In this document: piece after piece, positions 36,629-45,754 of the stretch | How positions within the stretch are numbered: position 1 is the stretch's first letter | Layout of the letters: every line of letters begins with the position of its first letter | Assembly (NCBI RefSeq): GCF_007676755.1 | Contig: NZ_VEBK01000003.1 | Coordinates: 62,001-126,000, forward strand | Source of the DNA: Bacillus sp. FJAT-22090 | GTDB lineage: Bacteria; Bacillota; Bacilli; Bacillales_A; Planococcaceae | DNA length: 64,000 nucleotides | Direction of reading: 5' to 3' | Made by a program: the position numbers and the translations under genes | Notes under the pieces: generated by a model | The model's database searches: none | What the model was told of the DNA's origin: nothing | The model's input: only the letters and a program-made list of their open reading frames with translations

Positions 36629-37771
36629 ATGACAATCCTAATGGTAGATGATAATTCAGTAAACTTATTTGTTATTGAAAGCATTCTAAAAAAAGCTGGT
36701 TACGATAAGTGTCATCCTTTAAATTCTGCAGAAGAACTATTTCAATACTTGCGAATCGACGAGGAAAAAGCACCAGTTCCACAAGTTGATCTTATACTTT
36801 TAGATATTATGATGCCAAAAGTTGACGGAATTGAAGCCTGTCGACGAATTCAGCAAGTTGACAGATTAAAAGAGATTCCGATTATTTTTCTAACCGCTTT
36901 AAATGATTCTAAAAATCTAGTAGAAGCATTTGATGTAGGAGGAACAGACTATGTAACTAAGCCAATTGACAAATTAGAATTTTTGGCAAGAATTCGACTG
37001 GCCTTAAAATTGAAACACGAGAAAGATCGTAATAATGAACAAGAAGCGAAGATGAAGGAAGATTTACAGTTAGCTATGCAAGTTCAAGGTAGTCTCCTAA
37101 ATGACTCTGTAGTAGACGAGCATTTAAGTATACAAGTATCCCACCGTCCTTCTGACAACCTTTCTGGGGATATGTACCACTGGCATAAATTTAGTAGTCA
37201 TCGATACGGTATCATCCTCTTTGATATGATGGGGCATGGCATTAGCGCATCTTTAGTCAGTATGTTCATCTCTTCTGTATTAAGAGATGCTATAAAAAAC
37301 CTGGAAGATCCAATACTCGTTATTAAGGAACTCAATCGTTATATGACCTCTTTACATAATAAAAATAATTTAAATTATTATTTCACCGCAATCTACTTAA
37401 TAATTGATACTGAAAAACAAGAAATAGAATATGTAAATGCAGGTCATCCTCCAGCGTTCTTACGAATTGATGGAGTTCTCCATACAACGGAAAGAGGAGC
37501 TTGTGCCGTCGGTTTGTTTGACGGGATTCATGTAAAAAAAACCAACATTTCCTATAAGAAAGATATTCAATTATTGCTTTACACAGACGGAATTCTCGAA
37601 TCAGAATGTGTGGATGAAATGGAAACTATTGAAAAGCTGCAATTAGTCACTCTACAAGAATGGAAAAATACAGAAAGTCTATTTCAGACAATACTTAGTG
37701 ATATTAATCAGTCCAAGCAAAAGGATGATATCTGCCTATTAATGATAAAAACAAAGGAAGATCAGAACTAA
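36629..37771 (+). CDS. rsbY: Response regulator-PP2C phosphatase (RsbY-type sigma-B activator)
   Basis: A 380-residue two-domain protein. Residues 1-125 are a receiver with acidic pocket VDD (7-8), phospho-acceptor Asp59 in LLLDIMMPK, Thr in LTALND and Lys in TKPID. After a coiled-coil linker (about 128-150) comes a SpoIIE/RsbU-type PP2C phosphatase (about 165-376) with metal ligands in SGDMYHW, DMMGHGISAS, YTDGILE and KDDICLLMI. In the B. cereus group RsbY of this architecture dephosphorylates RsbV and so frees sigma-B, driven by the hybrid kinase RsbK. The rsbK- and rsbM-like genes lie convergently just downstream, which makes this assignment strong. sigB itself is not in the window. Confidence 0.87.
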   Translation: MTILMVDDNSVNLFVIESILKKAGYDKCHPLNSAEELFQYLRIDEEKAPVPQVDLILLDIMMPKVDGIEACRRIQQVDRLKEIPIIFLTALNDSKNLVEAFDVGGTDYVTKPIDKLEFLARIRLALKLKHEKDRNNEQEAKMKEDLQLAMQVQGSLLNDSVVDEHLSIQVSHRPSDNLSGDMYHWHKFSSHRYGIILFDMMGHGISASLVSMFISSVLRDAIKNLEDPILVIKELNRYMTSLHNKNNLNYYFTAIYLIIDTEKQEIEYVNAGHPPAFLRIDGVLHTTERGACAVGLFDGIHVKKTNISYKKDIQLLLYTDGILESECVDEMETIEKLQLVTLQEWKNTESLFQTILSDINQSKQKDDICLLMIKTKEDQN

Positions 37772-37804
37772 TATGAAAAGAACAGTTGTCCCTTTCATTT
37801 TATA

Positions 37805-37970
37805 AAAAGATGGAGAGTACTACTCATTATTGATTTTCGTTACAGGTGGCGACTCTAGGGGGGATTAGGGAGACAGATGAAACATCTCTCGAGACACGAA
37901 GGGGTCGTGATGGTTCATCGCTCCCCCCACAAAACGTGTCTACCTGCAACAAGAGATCAGTAGTATTTAG
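37805..37970. repeat. Intergenic region with dispersed-repeat copy
   Basis: The stretch 37772-38021 has no credible gene. GATTTTCGTTACAGGTGGCG (about 37830-37849) and GAGTACTACTC (about 37813) are the reverse complement, with few changes, of the segment at 10.34 kb; TCAGTAGTATTTAGGAGTA near 37959 repeats part of it in the other direction. Confidence 0.4.
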
Positions 37971-38021
37971 GAGTATTGAACAAGTCTCCATCTTACATTT
38001 TTATAAACATTCTTCTCTTTT

Positions 38022-38066
38022 CAAAAAAACAGGTGTAGAAAAAGCTCGCTTTTTTCTACACCTGTT
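38022..38066. terminator. Bidirectional terminator between rsbY and rsbM
   Basis: Perfect 16-bp arms (38028-38043 and 38051-38066), loop GCTCGCT, with A and T runs on both sides. Confidence 0.85.
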
Positions 38067-38094
38067 CCATTATAGACAGATCGGGACATTCCGC

Positions 38095-38937
38095 TTATTT
38101 TTTTCGATATATTGGCTCTGCGTCGGAAATTTCTTCATAGGCATCCGCATATTGACTGACCCGTAATGATTCTTTATTCCCTAAACCAAGAAAACCGTCT
38201 GAAGCCAAGCTTTGGATAAATAATTCATGGACCTTATTTTGAAGCGAGTGATTGAAATAGATTAAGACATTTCTACAAAAGATTACGTGAAACTCATTAA
38301 ATGACTGATCTGTTACTAAATTATGTTGTGCAAAGATAACGTTTTTTAAAAGCCTCTCCGAAAAAAACACGTTTTGTGAATTTGTTTTATAATACATTGA
38401 AAACTCTTTCATTCCGCCAGCTTTGAGATAATTCTTCGTATAACTTTGCATTTTATTCAACGGAACAATTCCCCGTCTTGCTTGCTCTAAAGCCACTTCA
38501 CTCATATCTGTAGCATAAATTGTTGTTTTTTCCAGTAGCCCTTCTTCTTCCAATAGAATAGCCATAGACAATACTTCTTCTCCAGTTGCACAGCCAGCAT
38601 GCCAAATTCGGATGTCTTTATAACTTCGGAGGATTGGAATAATATTCATTCTAAGTTCTTTAAAAAAGGAAGGGTCCCGAAACATTTCTGTTACCGGGAC
38701 GGAAAACCCTTCAATGATTTTTTTTAGAAAACCAGGTTCATGAATCGCCTTTTCAATGAGCACCGTAATATTTGGAGCATTTTCGATATTTCTTCTATTT
38801 TCGATTCTTCTTATAATAGAAGCACGTACATATTGTTTAAAGTCATAGCCTGCTAAACGGTGAATCGTTTCCAATAATAAGTCTACTTCAAGTTCTTTTT
38901 TATAGTTTTCATCTTGACTATACATGAGATCATCCAT
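38095..38937 (-). CDS. rsbM: CheR-type methyltransferase (RsbM-like)
   Basis: A 280-residue CheR methyltransferase: N-terminal helical domain (about 20-85; YDFKQYVRASIIRRIENRR), then the SAM-binding domain with IRIWHAGCATGEEVLSMAILL, IYATDMSEVALEQARRG and the FHVIFCRNVLIYF motif. In chemotaxis CheR methylates receptors, but here the gene lies 5 bp after a hybrid histidine kinase gene and faces an RR-PP2C gene. That set corresponds to RsbM of the B. cereus group, which methylates the kinase RsbK and damps sigma-B activation. No pentapeptide or CheB partner is present. Confidence 0.88.
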   Translation of the reverse strand: MDDLMYSQDENYKKELEVDLLLETIHRLAGYDFKQYVRASIIRRIENRRNIENAPNITVLIEKAIHEPGFLKKIIEGFSVPVTEMFRDPSFFKELRMNIIPILRSYKDIRIWHAGCATGEEVLSMAILLEEEGLLEKTTIYATDMSEVALEQARRGIVPLNKMQSYTKNYLKAGGMKEFSMYYKTNSQNVFFSERLLKNVIFAQHNLVTDQSFNEFHVIFCRNVLIYFNHSLQNKVHELFIQSLASDGFLGLGNKESLRVSQYADAYEEISDAEPIYRKK

Positions 38938-38942
38938 TTCTA

Positions 38943-41687
38943 TTAATTAGAAACCCATACACGTAGAACAGACAATAGTTGCTCTAAATTCAAAGGTTTA
39001 CTTACATAATCAGAAGCACCTGCTTCTAAACAATTTTTACGGTCTTTCTCCATCGCTTTTGCAGTAAGAGCAATAATAGGTACATCCGTCAGCTGTTCGT
39101 TTGTACGTATTTTCTGCATCGTTTCATATCCATCCATATTCGGCATCATTATATCCATTAGGATGATATCGAATAATAACGGTTGCTCTTCTAATATTTC
39201 CAGACATTCTACCCCATTGTTCACTGAACAAACAATCATTCCCTCTTGTTTCAATGCCGCTTCTAACGCAAATATATTACGTAAATCATCGTCTACGATC
39301 AATACATTTTTCCCCTGTAATACATTTTGATTTTCTACTTGCAGTAAATCTATTTTAGGTGTTTCAATTGGTAAATTTACATCATCGATACTCGTTGCAG
39401 CAACTTCTTGAGGGGAAGTAAGTGCTTCATTCTCTTTTAACACTTTTCCTGACTGGCTTGGTAGATACAGTGTAAATGTACTGCCAACCCCTTCTTTGCT
39501 CTCTAACGTAATATAACCGCCTAAATGCTTAGCATATTCCTGGCAAATGGATAGACCAAGACCAGTTCCACCATACTTTCTCATGGTAGCACCATCTGCT
39601 TGTTGGAATGCTTCGAATATCAATTGATGCTTCTCTGTCGGAATACCAATTCCTGTGTCTTTAATAGAAAATGAAATCCAGTAATCTTCTTCTTTATTTG
39701 CGAATGCAGGTTGTAACTCTTCGTCTTTTACATGATTAATTTCTATTAAAACATTCCCTTTTTCAGTGTATTTGAATGCATTGGAAAGTAAATTTTTTAA
39801 TATTTGAAGCATCCTTTTTTCATCTGTACAGAATACATTGGGGATACTTGAATCCATAACGATATTAAACAAAAGATCTTTTTGCTCGGCAACATGATTA
39901 AAGTTTGTTTCTAAATAATTTGGCAGATCATTTATGTTCATTTCGCTATACACAATTTCCATTTTCCCAGCTTCTACCTTAGATAAGTCAAGAATGTCAT
40001 CAATCAATGATAAAAGATCTTTACCGGATGTATGAATAACTTTAGCGAATTTTTCTTCCTCTTCCCTCGACTGTTCTAGCGCATTTTCTGCAATCAATTC
40101 AGAAAGGATTAATATACTGTTTAAAGGAGTCCGAAGTTCATGGGACATATTAGCGAGGAACTCCGATTTATATTTGGAACTTAAAACTAACTGTACCGCT
40201 TGTTCTTCCAATTCTATTTTCGCCTGATTTAAAGCAGCTGATTTTAGCTCTGCCTCTTTTGAACGTTCTTCTAGTTTTTCATTTATTGTTTGTAACTCTT
40301 CCGATTGCATTTGCAACTCTTCCGACTGGGTTTGTAGATCATCTGATTGAACACGTAATTCCTCGGTCATCGCCTGTGATTCAGTAAGTAAACGTTCAAT
40401 CTCTTCCCGATCCTTAGCACTGTTTAACGTAATTCCAAAATTTTCCACAACGTCCACAATAAGTTGCTGATCCGATTGAGAAAAGTTTGTCAAACTAAGT
40501 ATTTCTATTACCGCAATTACTTCTTCCTCATAGAGAATCGGAGCAATAATCATTCCTTTTGGCTGGATAGTTCCCAAAGCAGAAGGTATCAGTTGAAAAT
40601 CATCCAAATCACTTAGAATATGCATACGTTTTTTTAAGGCATATTCCCCTATTAAACCTTGTCCTAGTTCGAAATAATTCCTACCCACTGTTTCAAATTC
40701 GTCTGCAAATGTTGCACTCTTCACAAAACGATGTTTTTCATTTTTAAAGTCTCTTACATAAATAGCCCCATAAGATGCTTTCGCTTCATCCGAAATTGCA
40801 GAGATGAACGCTTTACTCAAGTCTGCTATGGACGTAATACCTTGGTAAGAATTAAATGTATTATTAATTCGTCTTTGATAGATTTCTCTTTCCTCAAGAT
40901 TGGATAGCAATTCATTTGTCACATTTCCTAATTCTCTTATTTCATCTCGGGACCTCAATTTAATTCTTTTTGATAGGTCTAGTTCACTCGTATTTGTAAA
41001 ATTTGCTATACCTTTGATCGTTTCTATTACTTCTTTCATCGTTTTAACAATTGAACGAGATACCAATGTAGACATAACAATAGCCACTATAAACACGAGT
41101 AATCCTAATGTGATTAATCCTTGGATTAACGTGTCAATATTTTGGTTTAATGTATCCGATCTTTGCTGTCTAAACTGAAATTCAATATCCCTAAAATTAT
41201 CGAACTGACTACGAAGCAAATCTATCGTCGTCCCGCCTTGATCGTTTTCTAAATAACTAGCAGTTACGCCATTTTTTTCTTGTTTCTTTTGATTGATCGT
41301 CGGTTCACCAACCGTATCAATCCATTTATTAATATTTTCTTTAATTGACATTAACTTTTCTTGTTGCGCAGGGTCATCAACCAGACTATATAATTCATCA
41401 AAATGATTTTGCCATTCTATTTGGCCTGTATAATACGGCTGTAGATAACCTTCTTCCCCCGTAATTATATAACCCCTCTGTCCTCTCACCATATCAAGCA
41501 CATACTTTTCTATTTCATGGGACAATGTCGTTACGTCAAAATCATGACCCATTATGTAATCTTTATCGGCTTGTACAGAAGAGAACTGATTATTTACAAG
41601 AAAGAACGCGAAAATAACCATCGCTATAACTAATAAATAGCCCGACATAATTTTAGTACGGATACCTATTTTCATATTTTTCCCCAT
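38943..41687 (-). CDS. rsbK: Hybrid sensor histidine kinase, CHASE3-HAMP-GAF-HK-REC (RsbK-like)
   Basis: A 914-residue membrane kinase. TM1 at about 12-31, CHASE3 extracytoplasmic domain about 40-185 (RGQRGYIITGEEGYLQPY), TM2 about 190-212, HAMP about 215-270, GAF about 285-430, a heptad coiled coil (repeats of QSEELQ, about 440-495), HisKA with SHELRTPL (His near 513), HATPase (NLLSNAFKYTEKG, DTGIGIP, GGTGLGLSI), and a C-terminal receiver with DIMMPNMDG (Asp near 840), TAKAM and SKPLN. This matches RsbK of the B. cereus group, which senses stress and passes phosphate to RsbY. ATG 41687 has a weak ribosome site; ATG 41675 follows GGGG by 6 nt. A perfect TATAAT lies at 41750-41745 on the minus strand. 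Confidence 0.9.
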   Translation of the reverse strand: MGKNMKIGIRTKIMSGYLLVIAMVIFAFFLVNNQFSSVQADKDYIMGHDFDVTTLSHEIEKYVLDMVRGQRGYIITGEEGYLQPYYTGQIEWQNHFDELYSLVDDPAQQEKLMSIKENINKWIDTVGEPTINQKKQEKNGVTASYLENDQGGTTIDLLRSQFDNFRDIEFQFRQQRSDTLNQNIDTLIQGLITLGLLVFIVAIVMSTLVSRSIVKTMKEVIETIKGIANFTNTSELDLSKRIKLRSRDEIRELGNVTNELLSNLEEREIYQRRINNTFNSYQGITSIADLSKAFISAISDEAKASYGAIYVRDFKNEKHRFVKSATFADEFETVGRNYFELGQGLIGEYALKKRMHILSDLDDFQLIPSALGTIQPKGMIIAPILYEEEVIAVIEILSLTNFSQSDQQLIVDVVENFGITLNSAKDREEIERLLTESQAMTEELRVQSDDLQTQSEELQMQSEELQTINEKLEERSKEAELKSAALNQAKIELEEQAVQLVLSSKYKSEFLANMSHELRTPLNSILILSELIAENALEQSREEEEKFAKVIHTSGKDLLSLIDDILDLSKVEAGKMEIVYSEMNINDLPNYLETNFNHVAEQKDLLFNIVMDSSIPNVFCTDEKRMLQILKNLLSNAFKYTEKGNVLIEINHVKDEELQPAFANKEEDYWISFSIKDTGIGIPTEKHQLIFEAFQQADGATMRKYGGTGLGLSICQEYAKHLGGYITLESKEGVGSTFTLYLPSQSGKVLKENEALTSPQEVAATSIDDVNLPIETPKIDLLQVENQNVLQGKNVLIVDDDLRNIFALEAALKQEGMIVCSVNNGVECLEILEEQPLLFDIILMDIMMPNMDGYETMQKIRTNEQLTDVPIIALTAKAMEKDRKNCLEAGASDYVSKPLNLEQLLSVLRVWVSN

Positions 41688-41856
41688 AGAATTAACTGCC
41701 TACCTTCTGTTGAATTGTGTATGTAATTATTGCTACTAACTAATATTATACAATAATATCAATCTATGTTTTGAATATTACTTAATAACTTGATAAAATT
41801 TTTCTACTATACATGAGAGTACTCTATTGATTAATCGAGCACCCCCATTTAAACAA

Positions 41857-42963
41857 TCATTTAAGTGTTCCTGTACTTATAATATTTGTTTCTACCTGTA
41901 TATCCAATTGCAATTTGTTAAGAATCTCTAGCTTATTTTCCTCGCTCCATTTTCCCTTGTAATACATACGAAAATTTTCTGTTAAACCGATCGGATCAAC
42001 TTGAAGTTCCATTAATTCCTCTAAAAATTTCTTTACGTCTATTTCGATCTGCTCATTAATATCCTTTTCTAATTTTGTTAGACTCTCAGGAGTTTTTAAA
42101 CCCTGTTCCCTCTCCCCTTTATATTCAACTAATGTTCCTCGTATCTTCATATGGATAGTTAATTTTGGATTTTTAAAGCTTTTGTTACTCCTCATCTTCA
42201 CCTTATTACTTATCAAATCTAGTTGCAATCTTTCATTTTTCCCCTTTTCATCTAACGTGAGAGCGAGAGGTGCTAGTTTTTTTCGACCTTGTAAAGCCTG
42301 AATGATTAGCGCTTCATATTTCGGTAAGCTTAGTACCATACTTTTTCCCTTAAATATAGCAATTCCTTCTATTTCTATTTTCGCATCTTTTTTTTCTAAG
42401 AGCGGAACTATCGAATCAAATACCGGGTTAGTTTGTGTATATACAAAATCGTGAATATTTGTATTTGGATTAAAAGCAGTATTAATACTGGGCTGTAGTA
42501 AATCATTTAAATAAAAATTAATATTCGGTTTATCTGGATACTCCTCTTTTAGCATTTCTTCCCCATTATCTTTCACTACTGCGATGAGTACCTTATTGCC
42601 TACTTCCGAGTTTCTATACAAGTGTTGAATTGCTTTTTCCACGTTGCCTTTGTGAGCGAATTCTTCGTTAAACAGTACGACTCGTAATTGATTTAATATT
42701 ATTTTTTTATCTGATAGTGCTTCTATATCGACAATTCCTTTGGAAATTAAATCAGTAGAAACAGAGAAAATTTGCGTATCCTTTTCTGCGTCTGGAGATG
42801 ATTGCGGTATAGCAACGGTTAGTTTCAATTCTTCTTCATCGATATAGTCGAATGCCATTATTCCAACCATTCCAACATCATCTAACGGTACTTTTTTTTC
42901 CTTTAACGAACAACCCGATAAACTTAAAATAACAATACCCAAAAGTATAATATTTTTATTCAT
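41857..42963 (-). CDS. Ger(x)C family spore germination lipoprotein
   Basis: A 368-residue lipoprotein subunit (C) of a nutrient germinant receptor. Signal peptide with lipobox LSLSGC (Cys18 after the chosen start), then the mixed alpha/beta domains of the GerBC fold (LTVAIPQSS, LIIQALQG-like IEGIAIFKGKSMV, and the C-terminal KEFLEELMELQVDPIGLTE). ATG 42963 overlaps the stop of the B-subunit gene by 4 nt (ATGA), showing translational coupling. It would be anchored on the outer face of the spore inner membrane and act with the A and B subunits. The germinant cannot be read from sequence. Confidence 0.9.
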   Translation of the reverse strand: MNKNIILLGIVILSLSGCSLKEKKVPLDDVGMVGIMAFDYIDEEELKLTVAIPQSSPDAEKDTQIFSVSTDLISKGIVDIEALSDKKIILNQLRVVLFNEEFAHKGNVEKAIQHLYRNSEVGNKVLIAVVKDNGEEMLKEEYPDKPNINFYLNDLLQPSINTAFNPNTNIHDFVYTQTNPVFDSIVPLLEKKDAKIEIEGIAIFKGKSMVLSLPKYEALIIQALQGRKKLAPLALTLDEKGKNERLQLDLISNKVKMRSNKSFKNPKLTIHMKIRGTLVEYKGEREQGLKTPESLTKLEKDINEQIEIDVKKFLEELMELQVDPIGLTENFRMYYKGKWSEENKLEILNKLQLDIQVETNIISTGTLK

Positions 42964-44036
42964 CGCTGCACCCGCTTTTTGAAAAAATGGATAACACATA
43001 AAAACAATGGCCACACTAATAGGAAATAACCAGCATAATTACTCAATTTGAATAGTTTTTCTTGCGTTTCCGTGGAAACAGGCATGACAATAAGCCCGAA
43101 AATAATAAGAATAATAATAAACCCGAAAGATTTTTTTTCTTTATTACGAATAGACTCTATCCCTTTCTTTGCCGCCCAAAAATAGACGGTTACAGTAGAC
43201 AAAATCAGGAATACCCATAATGTAATGCCAATAATATCAATCCTCTCTACAAAAGAAAACTCACCCGCTTTAAACAAATGTAAAACTGAATACTCCACAT
43301 TCTCAAGCTGCCATTCAGAGTAATACATAACACTAACTAAAACTGTTATAAAGCAGAATAGAATACTTATCCAAATTCCTATTAATGAATGCTTAAATGC
43401 TTTCTTTTGATCCACAATATATGGAAAGTAAAACATAATTAGTTCATAGCCTAGAATAGATAAATAGCCTCTTTTCATCGCATCCAAAAGTTCCTTGCCA
43501 TTAAAATTGAACAAAGGGAAAATATGGCTAATATCACCTTTTTGAATAGCCCAAATTAAAAAGAAACACATGGGTAGCGTTAAGAAAAATGTCATTATAC
43601 AAAATCTAGCTATAGACTTAATACCACCATTCACGATATAAACTAGTATTAATAAGAATAAGAAGACAGGTAAAGGAATAGTCTGTTCAGGTAATGCGGT
43701 GGTTTGGATAAGATGCATATAACTGTTTATAATTCCCGAAACAAAAACAATAAATTGAAGAGCTAGAAGAAGATTAATAGCTTTTCCCAACCATTTCCCC
43801 AATAATTTTTCGTTTATCTGAAATAGACTATCGTTTTCATATTTCGAATTTAGCCAAACCATTATCCATAGTGTGAAACTCGCAATTATTCCAAATAATA
43901 TAGGAATAAACACTTGGCTATAACCTAGAGCACTAATGCTTTGTGGTAATGATAAGATACCAGTCCCAATCATCGTGCTCTGTGCCAAAAAAATAACATG
44001 AAATTTATTAAGAACTTTTTGCTTACTTGTATCCAA
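42960..44036 (-). CDS. Spore germination receptor B subunit (GerAB/KB-type permease)
   Basis: A 358-residue integral membrane protein with about 10 helices of the amino acid-polyamine-organocation fold (QSTMIGTGILSLPQSIS in helix 1; GYELIMFYFPYIVDQKKAF near the middle). In GerA-type receptors the B subunit is the probable ligand-binding part. It stands between the A and C genes, 30 bp after the A gene and overlapping the C gene. Expression would be expected in the forespore under sigma-G, but I could not find a convincing sigma-G promoter. Confidence 0.92.
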   Translation of the reverse strand: MDTSKQKVLNKFHVIFLAQSTMIGTGILSLPQSISALGYSQVFIPILFGIIASFTLWIMVWLNSKYENDSLFQINEKLLGKWLGKAINLLLALQFIVFVSGIINSYMHLIQTTALPEQTIPLPVFLFLLILVYIVNGGIKSIARFCIMTFFLTLPMCFFLIWAIQKGDISHIFPLFNFNGKELLDAMKRGYLSILGYELIMFYFPYIVDQKKAFKHSLIGIWISILFCFITVLVSVMYYSEWQLENVEYSVLHLFKAGEFSFVERIDIIGITLWVFLILSTVTVYFWAAKKGIESIRNKEKKSFGFIIILIIFGLIVMPVSTETQEKLFKLSNYAGYFLLVWPLFLCVIHFFKKRVQR

Positions 44037-44066
44037 TTTAAATCATCTCTACTCCCTGGCAGTATT

Positions 44067-45623
44067 TCATTTTTTCTGAGATCTTGATATTCCCATTCTC
44101 CCTCTTAGAAAAGCAATTGGAAATCTAATAATGTTGTTCATAAGATCCCCGGCTTTTCGAGGGATTGCAGGTGTCATAAAAGGCGTACCCAATGAATTTA
44201 ATACTAATAAGTGATTAATTAACCAAGCGAATGCAAGCATTTGTCCAAACAACCCAAATAATCCTGCAGATATGATAAAAATGTAACGGATAAACCTACT
44301 TGTATTACTCATTAAAAAAATTGGTGGTAAAAAGGAAAGCAACGCTGAAGTTGCTACTAAGACGATCAATATATTACTAATAAGTCCTGCTTCAACAGCC
44401 GCTGTTCCAATCACAATACCACCAACAATACCAATAGTTTGCCCTACTTTGGCCGGCATACGTGATCCCGCTTCTCTTAGTACTTCAATGATTAGCTCTA
44501 TAAACAAAACTTCAAACAGCGGTGGAAAAGGAACCCTACTTCTAGATTCCTGTAAATTTAGTAAAAGCTCGTAAGGCAGAAGCTCTGGATGAAACGTTAA
44601 AGCTGAAATATACATTGGTGTTATCATAATTGTTAAGAAAAAGCCAAAAAAGCGTAGCATTCGAAGCAAAGATGCCATGGTCCAACGATTATAATAATCC
44701 TCTACTGAAACAAACATTTCGAAAAATGAGGTAGGACAAACAATTGCTGCTTGACTATTATCCATAAAAATAGCTATCCTTCCATCGAGAAGATAATAGC
44801 TAATAGTATCTGGCCTTACACTCATATAATATTGTGGGAAAGGAGATAAAGGATTATCTTCGATAAGCTGCTTTAAAATAGAGATGTCTGTAAATGATGG
44901 AAAATGGAGTTTATCAACTCGATTTCTTAAATTATCTAGATTCTCCTTATTCACTAAATTTTCCACATACATAATCGAAATTTTCGTATTTGTTTCTGTT
45001 CCTATAATATGTTCTTCATTTTTCAGCATGGGATTTTTAATACGTCTTTTCACTAAAGATATATTTGTCTCCAATGATTCCGTAAATGCATCTTGTGGGC
45101 CAATAACTGTCGACTCTGTTTCGGTATTTGTTATTGTACGAGTAGGTGCACTGTATGTGTCTACACTTAATAATAGGTTGGATTGTTGAAAGTATAAAAG
45201 TGTTTGACCAGCGATAATTTTTGACGTGATTTCTGGAATATTGGTTGTTTCCACTTTTTCAGCTATTTGATGAATCTGATTTAAATGATTCGCTAATGGG
45301 ATGTAAATCATTATCTGCAAGGTCATTTTCTCTACTAGCGAGCTGCTATAAATTACGGTTACAATGCCTTCGTTTGTAGGTATTTTTTTATATATAACGT
45401 CATGAATTTGACTCGTCTTCTTTTTTATCGATTCAATCGTCTCTTCAATCTCTGCATTCGTAAACTTTTTTGTATTTAACAGTGTATTCCCATTGTCACC
45501 ACTTTTAGTGGTTCTTATAAACTTTTTAAATTTCAAAAGTACCACGGACCTTTCAATGCGGCAAAAATTTGTATACTTAGCATATCCACTATTAATAAAT
45601 TGTATTCCCTTGGATATTTTCAT
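44067..45623 (-). CDS. Spore germination receptor A subunit (GerAA/KA-type)
   Basis: A 518-residue A subunit. The N-terminal soluble part has two subdomains (IYSSSLVEKMTLQIMIYIPL; ISIMYVENLVNKENLDNLR; PDTISYYLLDGRIAIFMDNSQ), and from about residue 300 there are four to five membrane helices with the conserved ESRSRVPFPPLFEVLFIEL and GSRMPAKVGQTIGIVGGIVIG. It is first in the A-B-C operon. The start is uncertain: ATG 45623 lacks a good ribosome site, and a TTG at 45536 giving MKFKKFIRTTKSG would fit the usual length of the family (about 480-490). Confidence 0.92.
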   Translation of the reverse strand: MKISKGIQFINSGYAKYTNFCRIERSVVLLKFKKFIRTTKSGDNGNTLLNTKKFTNAEIEETIESIKKKTSQIHDVIYKKIPTNEGIVTVIYSSSLVEKMTLQIMIYIPLANHLNQIHQIAEKVETTNIPEITSKIIAGQTLLYFQQSNLLLSVDTYSAPTRTITNTETESTVIGPQDAFTESLETNISLVKRRIKNPMLKNEEHIIGTETNTKISIMYVENLVNKENLDNLRNRVDKLHFPSFTDISILKQLIEDNPLSPFPQYYMSVRPDTISYYLLDGRIAIFMDNSQAAIVCPTSFFEMFVSVEDYYNRWTMASLLRMLRFFGFFLTIMITPMYISALTFHPELLPYELLLNLQESRSRVPFPPLFEVLFIELIIEVLREAGSRMPAKVGQTIGIVGGIVIGTAAVEAGLISNILIVLVATSALLSFLPPIFLMSNTSRFIRYIFIISAGLFGLFGQMLAFAWLINHLLVLNSLGTPFMTPAIPRKAGDLMNNIIRFPIAFLRGRMGISRSQKK

Positions 45624-45754
45624 ATTAGAGCGTCCAATATATGGTCATTTAACCAACATATAATACCGGGAACCCCATTCAAATTAACATATTCTTAATG
45701 AGGCTTATGTAAAGATAGACTATATAAGACTAATTATTATGCAGGAGAATATGA

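Noticed and set aside
37846-38166. Plus-strand frame between rsbY and rsbM
   Set aside because: It crosses dispersed-repeat DNA, a terminator and the end of rsbM; composition is not protein-like.
45624-45754. Sigma-G promoter for the germination operon
   Set aside because: TGAATG and TATTAT-like sequences occur but with wrong spacing; no convincing pair could be assigned.
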